Source: Chloroflexota bacterium (GTDB taxonomy: Bacteria > Chloroflexota > Anaerolineae > Anaerolineales > Villigracilaceae). Taken from it: DNA of 38,001 bases. The position numbers were made by a program, and so were the translations under genes. Positions 16,601-24,000 of the stretch are shown here, in pieces. The notes beneath the pieces were generated by a model. It was not told the origin of the DNA, searched no databases, and was given only the letters and a program-made list of their open reading frames with translations. The stretch spans positions 1-38,001 of the forward strand of contig JACAET010000060.1 of the NCBI GenBank assembly GCA_013388685.1, read 5' to 3'. Each line of letters begins with the position of its first letter. Position 1 is the first letter of the stretch.

Positions 16601-17626
16601 CCTGTCACCATCACCTTCCGCTGGGCCGACGCTGACAACGATGGCATTGTGGATGGAACATCCCTGAGCGAGACCAAAATATTGATCATAAAAGATGGCT
16701 TGATTTTGACGCCATCCTGTGCAGTCAACCCAAATTGCAACATGACGGCCAATGAATTGTCGCTTCAAATCACGGATTTGAGTCTCTTTGAACTGGCTGT
16801 GCCAATCGATACCACCCCGCCTGTCATCACGCCCGTCATTACAGGCACGCAGGGCGAGAATGGCTGGTACACCAGCGCGGTGACTGTTGCCTGGCAGGTA
16901 AGCGATGGCGAATCGGAAGTTACAAGTATGAACGGCTGTGGAATGGTGACGCTCACGGCTGACACCGCTGGCGAGTCTTTTACCTGCTCTGCCGAAAATT
17001 CGGCCAGGTTGTCTTCCACAGAAACCGTAACCGTCAAGATTGACCAGACGCCGCCGGTCATCACCTGGTTGGGCAACATAAACAACGGCGATTCGTTCTA
17101 CTATGGTTTCGTCCCGCCCGAGTCGACCTGTACTGCCGTTGACCCGACCTCCGGGCTAGCTGGTTCCTGCGTGGTCAGCGGCTATCAGATCACACCCGGA
17201 ACGTATACCTTGTTTGCCCGGACTTCTGATCATGCAGGTAATCAGTCCGTGCAATCGCGCCAGTACACCGTGTTGGGTTGGACGCTCAGAGGCTTTTACC
17301 AGCCGGTGGACATGAACGGCATTTATAACCTGGTCAAAGGCGGCAGCACCGTGCCGTTGAAATTCGAAATCTTTGCCGGTTCCACCGAACTTACCGACAC
17401 TGTCTACGTGAAGAGCCTCTCCTATGCGGAAACGTCATGTAATGCAAATGCGATCACGGACGAAATCGAACTGACCGCCACCGGCGGCACCAGTCTGCGC
17501 TATGACGTACAAAGCGGGCAGTTCATCTACAACTGGAAGGCGCCATCCACAGCCAACAAATGCTATCGTGTGACCATAATCACGCAGGATGGCTCTGCCC
17601 TGCTGGCGTACTTCAAACTGAAATAA
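13631..17626 (+). CDS. Large secreted OppA-like solute-binding surface protein with Ig-like and PxKF modules
   Basis: 1331 residues. A signal peptide ends near VVQA|EGG (residue about 33). Residues about 35-400 hold repeated beta modules with the pattern DPxxDxVxGxxxPxxxVxV then ADANGxW and an SVPGDE-type turn, plus acidic D/N-rich stretches. Residues about 405-905 form an SBP_bac_5 (OppA/DppA-type) peptide-binding domain: YTFTLRDDAYWSDEVPVTA, GNGPYRLVERDP, IGWHNPRYNELL. A calcium-type NVDTDGDGRHD segment follows near 895, then a ZU5-like stretch (VPANALQGNTVISV), two TPPVI-type Ig-like modules and a C-terminal PxKF-type domain (VPLKFEIF near 1237). No lipobox, wall-sorting motif or membrane tail is seen, so retention may depend on the C-terminal module. 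It has no ABC transporter partner nearby. GGGAGG precedes the ATG; a terminator follows. Confidence 0.85.
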   Translation: MNTKFLDNFMRVVIALAFALGMVGAPAAVVQAEGGNPVFGVRWPHFQIIEGWGWTPGATVIIEVYSPSYAPLPVYTGSATVEPFWWDPNNTNFQHRIEGYYPKVGDRVVVSDGVTTKEHIIKLIAIIGIDPVGDLVYGIADPGERVTVWTYNNSPMFTRYAYADANGNWVVNYSIPGEQDDEQDIVDIRYGQANEAWVNDEDGDGTNVAFGFNHRFSVQMWSHEVNGESWIIGASVMLTIDDPTTTQLPDYTKTQTVNALNGSVQFRLWEDGFTLQPGMIVTMTDGVITKTHVATNLTVTNVDPNTDTVSGHGNPNQDVWVDVWCDGDCPSRHIVADANGDWLADFSVPGDENWENNTYDIQYGSRGEVRQCDDDWDCTQYGWNAPPWPVWVAPDSVPFVVGVGWGDVNLKRPDYEQTTMIIANLLWEPLFRVSEDGALIKAMVQDYSVSADERVYTFTLRDDAYWSDEVPVTAQHFVDGFLRLLHPDTATDYRFFLYPIVGAATYANNPGTDPSTVGLAALNEHTLQITLIKPTSYFLQTLAFPGMFPVRADLIDRYGDTWVEPGKLAGNGPYRLVERDPSHILVEKNPYFHNADQIMLEQIGFAVISDEEELLAAYRRGEVDAMLGIPNSALNDPSLDPDRVDFNTPGVQYISLNIAQPPTDNLLVRKALASAINRQSILTLGPYGLQEATGIIPPALPGYQGDSVGYPFNPSLAQDLLAQAGYPGGAGFPEIVLYSRRYNAIIETVAEQWRTVLNIPVHVVYRSDLYGYIRDVCQVNPADCSLNGYRMGWLIDYFDAYNILGDMLVGNDVLGGFGPIGWHNPRYNELLELSLAESDPAQRILYYQEAETIIVEEDAAVIPLIYTKGIGLVKAGFTTDDRGLFPYFDLWGNVDTDGDGRHDLLDPCPGDANNTCDPNGSAASIIGASGGALATENDRVEIMVPANALQGNTVISVTDMGGGYEVATYQGTMNVFQSYSIQPHDTRFDQPVTITFRWADADNDGIVDGTSLSETKILIIKDGLILTPSCAVNPNCNMTANELSLQITDLSLFELAVPIDTTPPVITPVITGTQGENGWYTSAVTVAWQVSDGESEVTSMNGCGMVTLTADTAGESFTCSAENSARLSSTETVTVKIDQTPPVITWLGNINNGDSFYYGFVPPESTCTAVDPTSGLAGSCVVSGYQITPGTYTLFARTSDHAGNQSVQSRQYTVLGWTLRGFYQPVDMNGIYNLVKGGSTVPLKFEIFAGSTELTDTVYVKSLSYAETSCNANAITDEIELTATGGTSLRYDVQSGQFIYNWKAPSTANKCYRVTIITQDGSALLAYFKLK

Positions 17627-17641
17627 CCGCGCCGGGAACCA

Positions 17642-17680
17642 AAAGGGACTGTCCGCCTTGGGCAGTCCCTTTGGATTAAG
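17642..17680 (+). terminator. Terminator of the surface-protein gene
   Basis: AAAGGGACTG (17642-17651) pairs exactly with CAGTCCCTTT (17663-17672) over an 11-base loop, 16 bases after the stop. The T-tract is short. The gap on to 17777 contains only a small GGCGCA/TGCGCC hairpin near 17753 on the side of the minus-strand gene. Confidence 0.75.
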
Positions 17681-17777
17681 ATCCCCTTACTTTTATAGTG
17701 CAAAGTCTGACGCTATGGCATAGGCAGACGTTCTCTAAAATATCCGCTACGGCGCATGAGTGCGCCTCCTGAGCTCA

Positions 17778-18974
17778 CTATTCATTATCCCACGGCGCGA
17801 CGCCGCGTCCGCGCCCGCTTCGCAATGACCCGATAACGGCTTCCGCCAAATCGGGCAGAATCTCCGCCGCGGCCGCCAGCAGACCGAAGCAGCCCGCGAT
17901 CATCATGTCGCCGAAAGGAGTGGCAAAGTAGGGGTGTAGTCGACCGCTGACCGCAGACGATGGACGATTATTCGCGGTCAGCAGTCTGTTGTCCGCCGTC
18001 TGAAACATGCTTCGCCTTGGACCCGTCACCACCACGTCAAAATCATCCCGCCCGAATTCAAACACTTCGCCGGTGTACATCAACGCGCCGTGACCCATAT
18101 CGTCGAACACATCTTGATGCTCGAGCGAACCATCCGCTAATTTGCGAATCAACCCTTCCAGTTTGGGCAGGTCAATCTCACCTGTGTGATGTTCGAAAAC
18201 GCCCTCGATGCCCTTTTCACCCAGCCGAAACGCCAGCGTGTGGAAATTGCCCACATTGACAATAATCTTGCGTTCGCGCTTTGCCACCACAGGGTCGAAG
18301 GTCGCGCCCAGCACGGCGGCGGGGGCGGTATCCATCACCACCAGCGGACAAGGCAGGTCACCCGCCGAGTCCGCGACGGATTGCAGGCGGGTCATGATTT
18401 CAGGGATGTTGCTGGAGCGATAGGCAAAGGCGGAAAGCGAGTTCTTTTTCCTGATGCGGTCATCGAGATAATCGAACCTGAATTGCCTGTCCGAAACGCC
18501 CGGCGGCGCGTTGCCGTGATCGAAGACCGCCACCGCAATTGCTGATACGTCATCCAGCGAAACGCCGTAATCGGCGAATGTCCTGGCGATCAGCGGGAAA
18601 TCGAAATCCTTCAATTCAAGACGATGGACCGTGGACGGCAGGCCATTTGCTTCATCTTCTGAAATTATTTTGATTCCCAATGCTTCCACTTTATCCAGTT
18701 CATCGTTGAGCGTCGTCGCGGCGGAGGGCGTCATGTACACGGGAATCCCGGCGCGGGCGTATTCCTCGATGGCCCAGGCGGAAGGTCCGCCGCCCATTTG
18801 GTGTCCGGTCAGCAGGATCGGGGTCCGGGCATGAAGCGACTGCTTGAGGCGGCGGTGAATCATCATGGTGGGCGAAGGCAGAACGAGTTTGAATCCGTTC
18901 TCGAGGTCGAGGTTCGAATCGTAGAGGAAAATGTCCTGCGTGCCGGTGCCGATGTCTACCGTTAAAATTTTCAT
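17778..18974 (-). CDS. DUF1786 family protein with repeat-derived insert
   Basis: 398 residues. I recognise the DUF1786 family, sometimes labelled putative pyruvate formate-lyase activating protein without good proof. The N-terminus MKILTVDIGTGTQDIFLYD is an ASKHA-like phosphate-binding loop (DIGTGTQD), followed by LLTGHQMGGGP near 66 and FDHGNAPPGVSD near 164. A GNFHTLAF segment near 260 and ATPFGDMMIAGCFGLL near 352 complete the family pattern. Residues about 324-344 (TADNRLLTANNRPSSAVSGR) are encoded by an inverted repeat of the GACCGCTGACC family and look like an in-frame insertion. The C-terminal 28 codons recur in the chimeric mini-gene at 13142. ATG 18974 is chosen because GGGGGAG precedes it. 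It lies 45 bases after the mbfA-like stop, so co-transcription is likely. Confidence 0.8.
   Translation of the reverse strand: MKILTVDIGTGTQDIFLYDSNLDLENGFKLVLPSPTMMIHRRLKQSLHARTPILLTGHQMGGGPSAWAIEEYARAGIPVYMTPSAATTLNDELDKVEALGIKIISEDEANGLPSTVHRLELKDFDFPLIARTFADYGVSLDDVSAIAVAVFDHGNAPPGVSDRQFRFDYLDDRIRKKNSLSAFAYRSSNIPEIMTRLQSVADSAGDLPCPLVVMDTAPAAVLGATFDPVVAKRERKIIVNVGNFHTLAFRLGEKGIEGVFEHHTGEIDLPKLEGLIRKLADGSLEHQDVFDDMGHGALMYTGEVFEFGRDDFDVVVTGPRRSMFQTADNRLLTANNRPSSAVSGRLHPYFATPFGDMMIAGCFGLLAAAAEILPDLAEAVIGSLRSGRGRGVAPWDNE
17942..17986. repeat. Inverted repeat inside the DUF1786 gene
   Basis: GACCGCTGACCGC (17942-17954) pairs with 17974-17986 at 12 of 13 positions, and the spacer contains GATGGACGAT. 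The core matches the repeat at 3862-3905. It is translated without a frameshift as part of the DUF1786 protein. Confidence 0.7.
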
Positions 18975-19019
18975 GTGAGACTCCCCCTTCTCCTTTTGGG
19001 AGAGGGGCAAAGGGTGAGG

Positions 19020-19895
19020 TTAGATCTCGATCCCCAGCCACTGGCGGATGAAATATCCGATGATGAACGAGAATAACGCCACCCCGAGGCTCAACCCTGC
19101 CATCTCCAGGAAGCGAGCTTTGAAAGACTCGCCCTTGGCGATGGAGATGTAGTAATTGAAGGCGGCGATGATTGCGACGGCGGTTGCCAGCGCAATGACC
19201 AGGTCGGCGTAGAAGTTTTCGGGCATGAGCAGGTAGGGCAGGACGAGCAGGGTGACGGTGATGATGTAGGCGATGCCCGTGTAAATCGCCGCACGGATGG
19301 GGTTCTTGGCGGTTTTCTCCGAGCGGGTGGAAAGATACTCGCTCGCCGCCATCGAGAGCGAGGCGGCAATCCCCGTGATGAGGCCCGAAAGGGCGATCAA
19401 CTTTCCGTTTTGCAGGGCAAGCGTCAGACCGGCGAGCGCGCCGGTCAGTTCCACCAGCGCGTCGTTCAGACCCAGCACTACCGACCCGGCGTACTGCAAT
19501 CGCTCTTCGTCCAGCATTTCGATGAGTTGCTGTTCGTGGCGATCTTCCTCCTCCTGAATTTGCTGCGCTTCGGGAATGACGCCGACAACGGATTCGTAAC
19601 TGTCCTGCGCCTTTTCCTCGCCCATTTCCATTAGCTTCACTCCGAAGGTGAACCCCAGCAGGCGGCTGACCAGGTAATAGAACCAGACGGCAACCCAGTT
19701 CGGCTGAACGTCTTCCCCGGTGTATGTCTTCCACCTTTCGAAGTGGCGTTTCTCGTCCTCGGCGATTTGGTCAAGGATTTTTGCATTTTCGGGGGAGTTG
19801 ATGCGCCTTGCCAGCCGCTTGTAGATGTGATATTCGGTGATTTCGGTTTTCTGGAATAGAAGCAGTTTGCTGCGAATGTCATCTGTCAGTTGCAT
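19020..19895 (-). CDS. Erythrin-VIT1 fusion (MbfA-type membrane ferritin / metal exporter)
   Basis: 291 residues. Residues about 1-140 form a rubrerythrin-like four-helix domain with metal-site acids: EITEYHIYKRLA near 16, AEDEKRHFERW near 44 and EEEDRHEQQL near 112. Residues about 125-290 form a VIT1/CCC1-type transporter: VVLGLNDALVELTGALAGLTLAL, then an SMAASEYLSTRSE segment and hydrophobic helices to the end. The same two-part design is known from MbfA in alphaproteobacteria, which exports iron and protects against peroxide. VIT1/CCC1 members move Fe(II) or Mn(II). I chose ATG 19895 because AGGAG lies 7 bases before it; the 47 upstream in-frame codons are poor. A promoter candidate lies just upstream, and DUF1786 is downstream on the same strand. 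Confidence 0.9.
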   Translation of the reverse strand: MQLTDDIRSKLLLFQKTEITEYHIYKRLARRINSPENAKILDQIAEDEKRHFERWKTYTGEDVQPNWVAVWFYYLVSRLLGFTFGVKLMEMGEEKAQDSYESVVGVIPEAQQIQEEEDRHEQQLIEMLDEERLQYAGSVVLGLNDALVELTGALAGLTLALQNGKLIALSGLITGIAASLSMAASEYLSTRSEKTAKNPIRAAIYTGIAYIITVTLLVLPYLLMPENFYADLVIALATAVAIIAAFNYYISIAKGESFKARFLEMAGLSLGVALFSFIIGYFIRQWLGIEI

Positions 19896-19921
19896 GATGT
19901 TCTCCTGAAGGTAATGCCGGT

Positions 19922-19951
19922 ATTTTAACCAATTTGAGGCACTCCCGGCAA
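19922..19951 (-). promoter_or_regulatory. Promoter candidate of the mbfA-like gene
   Basis: On the minus strand TTGCCG (rc of 19946-19951) and TAAAAT (rc of 19922-19927) are separated by 18 bases, placing the transcription start roughly 20 bases before the AGGAG-ATG pair. I see no clear iron-regulator box. Confidence 0.45.
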
Positions 19952-20035
19952 AGTCGGGCAAAATATTATGAAAGCGCAAACCGGCAATGGCGCATGAGTG
20001 TATACGGTACAAAACCGCGTGCGGACAAACCGTCA

Positions 20036-20064
20036 TTGATTTATAACCGGCTTTGCTGTAGTAT
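20036..20064 (+). promoter_or_regulatory. Promoter of the 20095 lipoprotein gene
   Basis: TTGATT (20036-20041) and TAGTAT (20059-20064) have the ideal 17-base spacing. The predicted start is about 25 bases before the ATG, which has GGAGGA at proper distance. Confidence 0.65.
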
Positions 20065-20094
20065 GGAGATACACCGCGTCAATTTGGAGGACAT

Positions 20095-20889
20095 ATGCGA
20101 AGCCTGAAGCGTCATGCCCTTTTGTGGTTTAGCGTCTTTTTGTGGATTATTTCCTTTTCTTGCAAAGCCCTGGCGCCTGTATCCGCGCCTATGTCCACGG
20201 AAACACCGCGCTCCACTGGTACGCCCCTCCCAATCGCCACCGGTACGCCTGTTCCAACGAACACACTGCGCCCCTCCCCAACTCTCAGGCCTACGCGTAC
20301 GCCCAATATGACCGCCACACAACGATTCGAAACTTATGCCGCCGAGGCGCAAAAATATTACGATTTGGGGTACATCTCCACAGCGGATGGAAAATTCGTG
20401 GAATACGATGATTTTTCCGAGGAGTGGGCGCAGATGGGCTGGTACAACTGGTGGATTCTCGGCGAAGAAGCCGAAAATTTCTACCTCAGCGCCCATGTCA
20501 AATGGTCCAGCGCGTATCAAAATGCCGTGAATTCGGGTTGCGGGTTTGCCTTTGCCATTCAGAGGAATACGGACCATTACGCCGTTTTCCTGGATCGTTC
20601 GAGGGTCATCTTCCTCGTTTCGAATTCCAAGGGAACTCGAGAAGTCGAATTAACCCGCGGCAACCCGAACGTACGCTTTGGCAACCCGGCAGAGGCAGAT
20701 TTTGTCCTTTTTGTGAAAGGGCGGTATGCATTTGTGCTTGTAGACGGATTGCCGAAAGGGGAATACCTTTTGCTGCCAAGCCAGCAGGTGCGCGGCAAGT
20801 TGGGGCTCACCCTGCTTTCGGGCACCAATCGGGATTATGGCACACGCTGTGAAATGACCAATCTTCATGCGTTTTTTCCCAGCGAATAG
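20095..20889 (+). CDS. Hypothetical lipoprotein with Thr/Pro-rich linker
   Basis: 264 residues. A signal peptide ends in a lipobox-like SFSC (Cys23). A linker of T, P and R residues spans about 27-72, of the same style as the SH3b lipoprotein at 4158. The rest (about 75-264) is a predicted globular beta-rich region with YDDFSEEWAQMGWYNWW near 103 and an alternating hydrophobic pattern to the end. It resembles jelly-roll (LamG-like) domains seen behind such linkers, but I cannot name a family. Three cysteines are present after the anchor region or within the fold. It has its own promoter and a downstream hairpin, so it is probably a single-gene unit. It may be surface-exposed; no function can be assigned. 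Confidence 0.7.
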   Translation: MRSLKRHALLWFSVFLWIISFSCKALAPVSAPMSTETPRSTGTPLPIATGTPVPTNTLRPSPTLRPTRTPNMTATQRFETYAAEAQKYYDLGYISTADGKFVEYDDFSEEWAQMGWYNWWILGEEAENFYLSAHVKWSSAYQNAVNSGCGFAFAIQRNTDHYAVFLDRSRVIFLVSNSKGTREVELTRGNPNVRFGNPAEADFVLFVKGRYAFVLVDGLPKGEYLLLPSQQVRGKLGLTLLSGTNRDYGTRCEMTNLHAFFPSE

Positions 20890-20916
20890 GTCAGCCCTCA
20901 GTATGATTCTGCCGAT

Positions 20917-20946
20917 GGGGGGCATTTTGATGTGCTTCCCCGTTTT
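20917..20946 (+). terminator. Possible terminator after the lipoprotein gene
   Basis: GGGG and CCCC arms with an inner GCA/TGC helix (20917-20941, one internal bulge) are followed by GTTTT. It sits 27 bases after the stop. The internal mismatches make it less certain than the others here. Confidence 0.45.
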
Positions 20947-21042
20947 CAACCGCAGGAAGCCGCCTTTCCCTCGCATAGAACCGAGGAATAGGGTATCATA
21001 TCGAACATCAGGCTGCCGGTTTTAAATGGAGTCGAATCTTAA

Positions 21043-24000
21043 ATGACCAATCCTGCGCTGGCGGATGTGCTTGCCAGTTATGTTCCCAGACTAATTCAAA
21101 AACGAGTCGCCGCCGATCCCTCGCCGATCGAATCACCTGTGACGGAGGAGATTTACGCGGCGGTTCTTTTTGCCGATATTTCCGGTTTTACCCGGCTTAC
21201 GGAAAGTCTTGCGGAAGCGGGTCCCGCCGGGGTCGAGACGATCGCCAACATCCTCAACGAATATTTTGGACAACTCATTGACATCGTGCACAACTACGGC
21301 GGGGATATTGTCAAATTTGCGGGCGACGCGGTGATCGCAGTCTGGACCATTGCTTCGGATCAAGGGAAACTCGGTTCTATTTCGAGAGCCGATCAATGGC
21401 AGTGGACCATGCGCGCCGCCGAATGCGCGCTCGAAATCCGTGAAAAACTTTCCACCTACAAGGTCGAAAACGCCAATCTCTATCTTAAACTTGCCATCAG
21501 CACCGGGAGCGTGATCACCGCTCACGTTGGAGGTGTCTTCAATCGTTGGGAATTCCTTCTCACCGGAAACCCTCTCGTCGAGGTGGGCATCGCAAATTCC
21601 CTGGTCAAGGCGGACGAGATTCTCATCACCCCTTCCGCATGGAAGTTGATCCATAATGACTGTGTTGCCGACGTGGTCGAATTCGAGTTGAAAGACGCCA
21701 TCGCCCAGGGCGGGCGGTTGAAGTATCTGACCAAACCCTCCTCGATTTTTGAAAACCCGCCCCAGCCTGTCATTCCCGAAGGCGCGGAAAGCTCGCTGCG
21801 ACCCTACATCCCCGGCGCCATTATCAACCGCCTGACTGCCGGGCAAAGCAGCTGGATAGCGGAGTTGCGGCGCGTCACCGTGTTATTCATCAATCTGCCG
21901 GAGATCGATCAGCGCACCGAACTGGCTGAGGCGCAGAATTTGGCGCGTCTGATTCAGCGATCGGTGTATCGTTACGAGGGAAGCATCAACAAGATCAGCG
22001 TGGACGACAAGGGCATCACGCTCGTCGCCGCGTTGGGACTGCCGCCGTTCGCGCACGAGGATGACCCGGCGCGCGGTATACAAGCCGCATTGATGATTCG
22101 CAAGGAGTTGACGCGCCTGAAAGTCCGCAGTTATATCGGCATTACCACCGGACGCATTTTTTGCGGTTCGATCGGCAACGCTTCACGCCGCGAATACACG
22201 ACCATTGGCAACGCGGTCAACCTTTCGGCGCGTTTGATGGGGGCGGCGCTCAAACAGGATGAGTTGGTCGTCAAATATGGCGTCCCGATCATCTGCGATC
22301 GCGCCACGTTCGATGCGGCGAAGGAAACGGTCGAGTTCGAGGCTTTGCCTCCTCAGCGGGTCAAGGGTCGGGACGAACCGGTGGAAGCTTTTCATCCGAT
22401 AGACCTGAAAAAGAGCGTCATCCGCCCCCGGACGGAGTTGATTGGGCGGCAGGAGGAAAAGACCATGATCGCCAACGCCTTGCAGGAATTGGCGCGCGGC
22501 GAGGAGCATCAGACCCTGATCTTGCAGGGTGAGGCGGGCATCGGCAAATCTCGCCTCTTTGAAGACCTGGTGCGTCAGGCGGAAACTTTGCATGTGCACA
22601 TGTTTGCCGGGGGCGGCGACCCCATCGAGAGAACGAACTCATATCACGCATGGCGTCCCATCTTTTACAAAATCTTCGAAATTGACGAACTGGCAGGCAA
22701 GGCGGCTTCGGCTGACGAAGCGCGTGCTTTAGTGCAGGACAGGGTGCTTGACAAACTCAGGGAAGTGGATGCGGATTTGATCCGGTATTATCCGTTGTTG
22801 GGCGTGATTCTGCCGATGAGCGTGCCCGATAACGAGTTGACCTCCGCCATGACCGGTGAGATTCGAAGCGGCAACATCCGCGAAGTGTTGACCCGTGTGC
22901 TGTCTCACACCGCCGACCATAAACCCCTGCTGATCGTTCTGGAAGACTTGCACTGGTTCGACTCGGCTTCGTGGGCGCTGCTTGTGGATGTGCAACAGAA
23001 GGTGCGTCCGCTCTTCCTGGCTCTCAATACGCGTCCATTGTCCGACCCGGTGCCCGTTCAATTCAAGCAGTTGGTAGATTACCCGAATACGCGTCTCGTC
23101 AAACTGGAGGCAATGATGCTCGACGATGTCGAGGCGCTGGTTTGTCAGCGGCTGGGGGTCAAATCCATTCCGCCCATGATCGGAAGATTGATCCGCGAGA
23201 AATCGGAGGGACATCCCTTTTTTGCGGAAGAGCTTGCATACGCGCTCAGGGAATCGGGAGTCTTGATTATCGAAAATCAGGATTGCAAGGTGGATCATCG
23301 CTTCATGAACTTTGAAGATATTGCCCTGCCGGATACGCTTCAAGCCGCCATCACCAATCGGATTGACAGCCTGGACCCGTCGCAACAATTGACTCTCAAG
23401 GTAGCCAGTGTCATCGGGCGTATTTTTACCTTTCGCCTGCTTCAGGCGGTGCACCCGATCGAAGCGGATAAACCATCGCTTCCCGGGTACATGGAATCGC
23501 TCACCCGCCTGAGCCTGACCCTGGTCGAGACGGAGGCGCCTGATCTGGCGTACATCTTCAAGCATGCCGTCACGCAGGAGGTGGCTTACAATCTGATGCT
23601 CTATTCCCAGCGCAGGCAATTGCATCAGGCGGTGGCGGAATGGATCGAGCAGAACCATTCGGACAACCTGGAGTCTTATTTCACCCTGCTTGCCCATCAC
23701 TGGACGCAAGCCGCCGAAATGCCGGACGCAACCAGGAACGAATTCGCCATCGAGAAGGCGGTGCATTATCTTGAAGGAGCCGGTGAACAGGCGATGCAAA
23801 ATTATGCCAACGCGGAGGCGATTCAATTTTTTACCCAGGCGCTGGAATGGGACGCGAGACTGCCCAGGCATCCGGGCAGGGATGCCGCCCGCAGGCGACA
23901 GGTGCGCCGGGCGCGCTGGCACAGTCGCATTGGATTGTCCTATTATGGGTTGGGCAGGCTCCCCGATTGCGAGAGACAGGTTCGTGAGGCGCTGCGCCTG

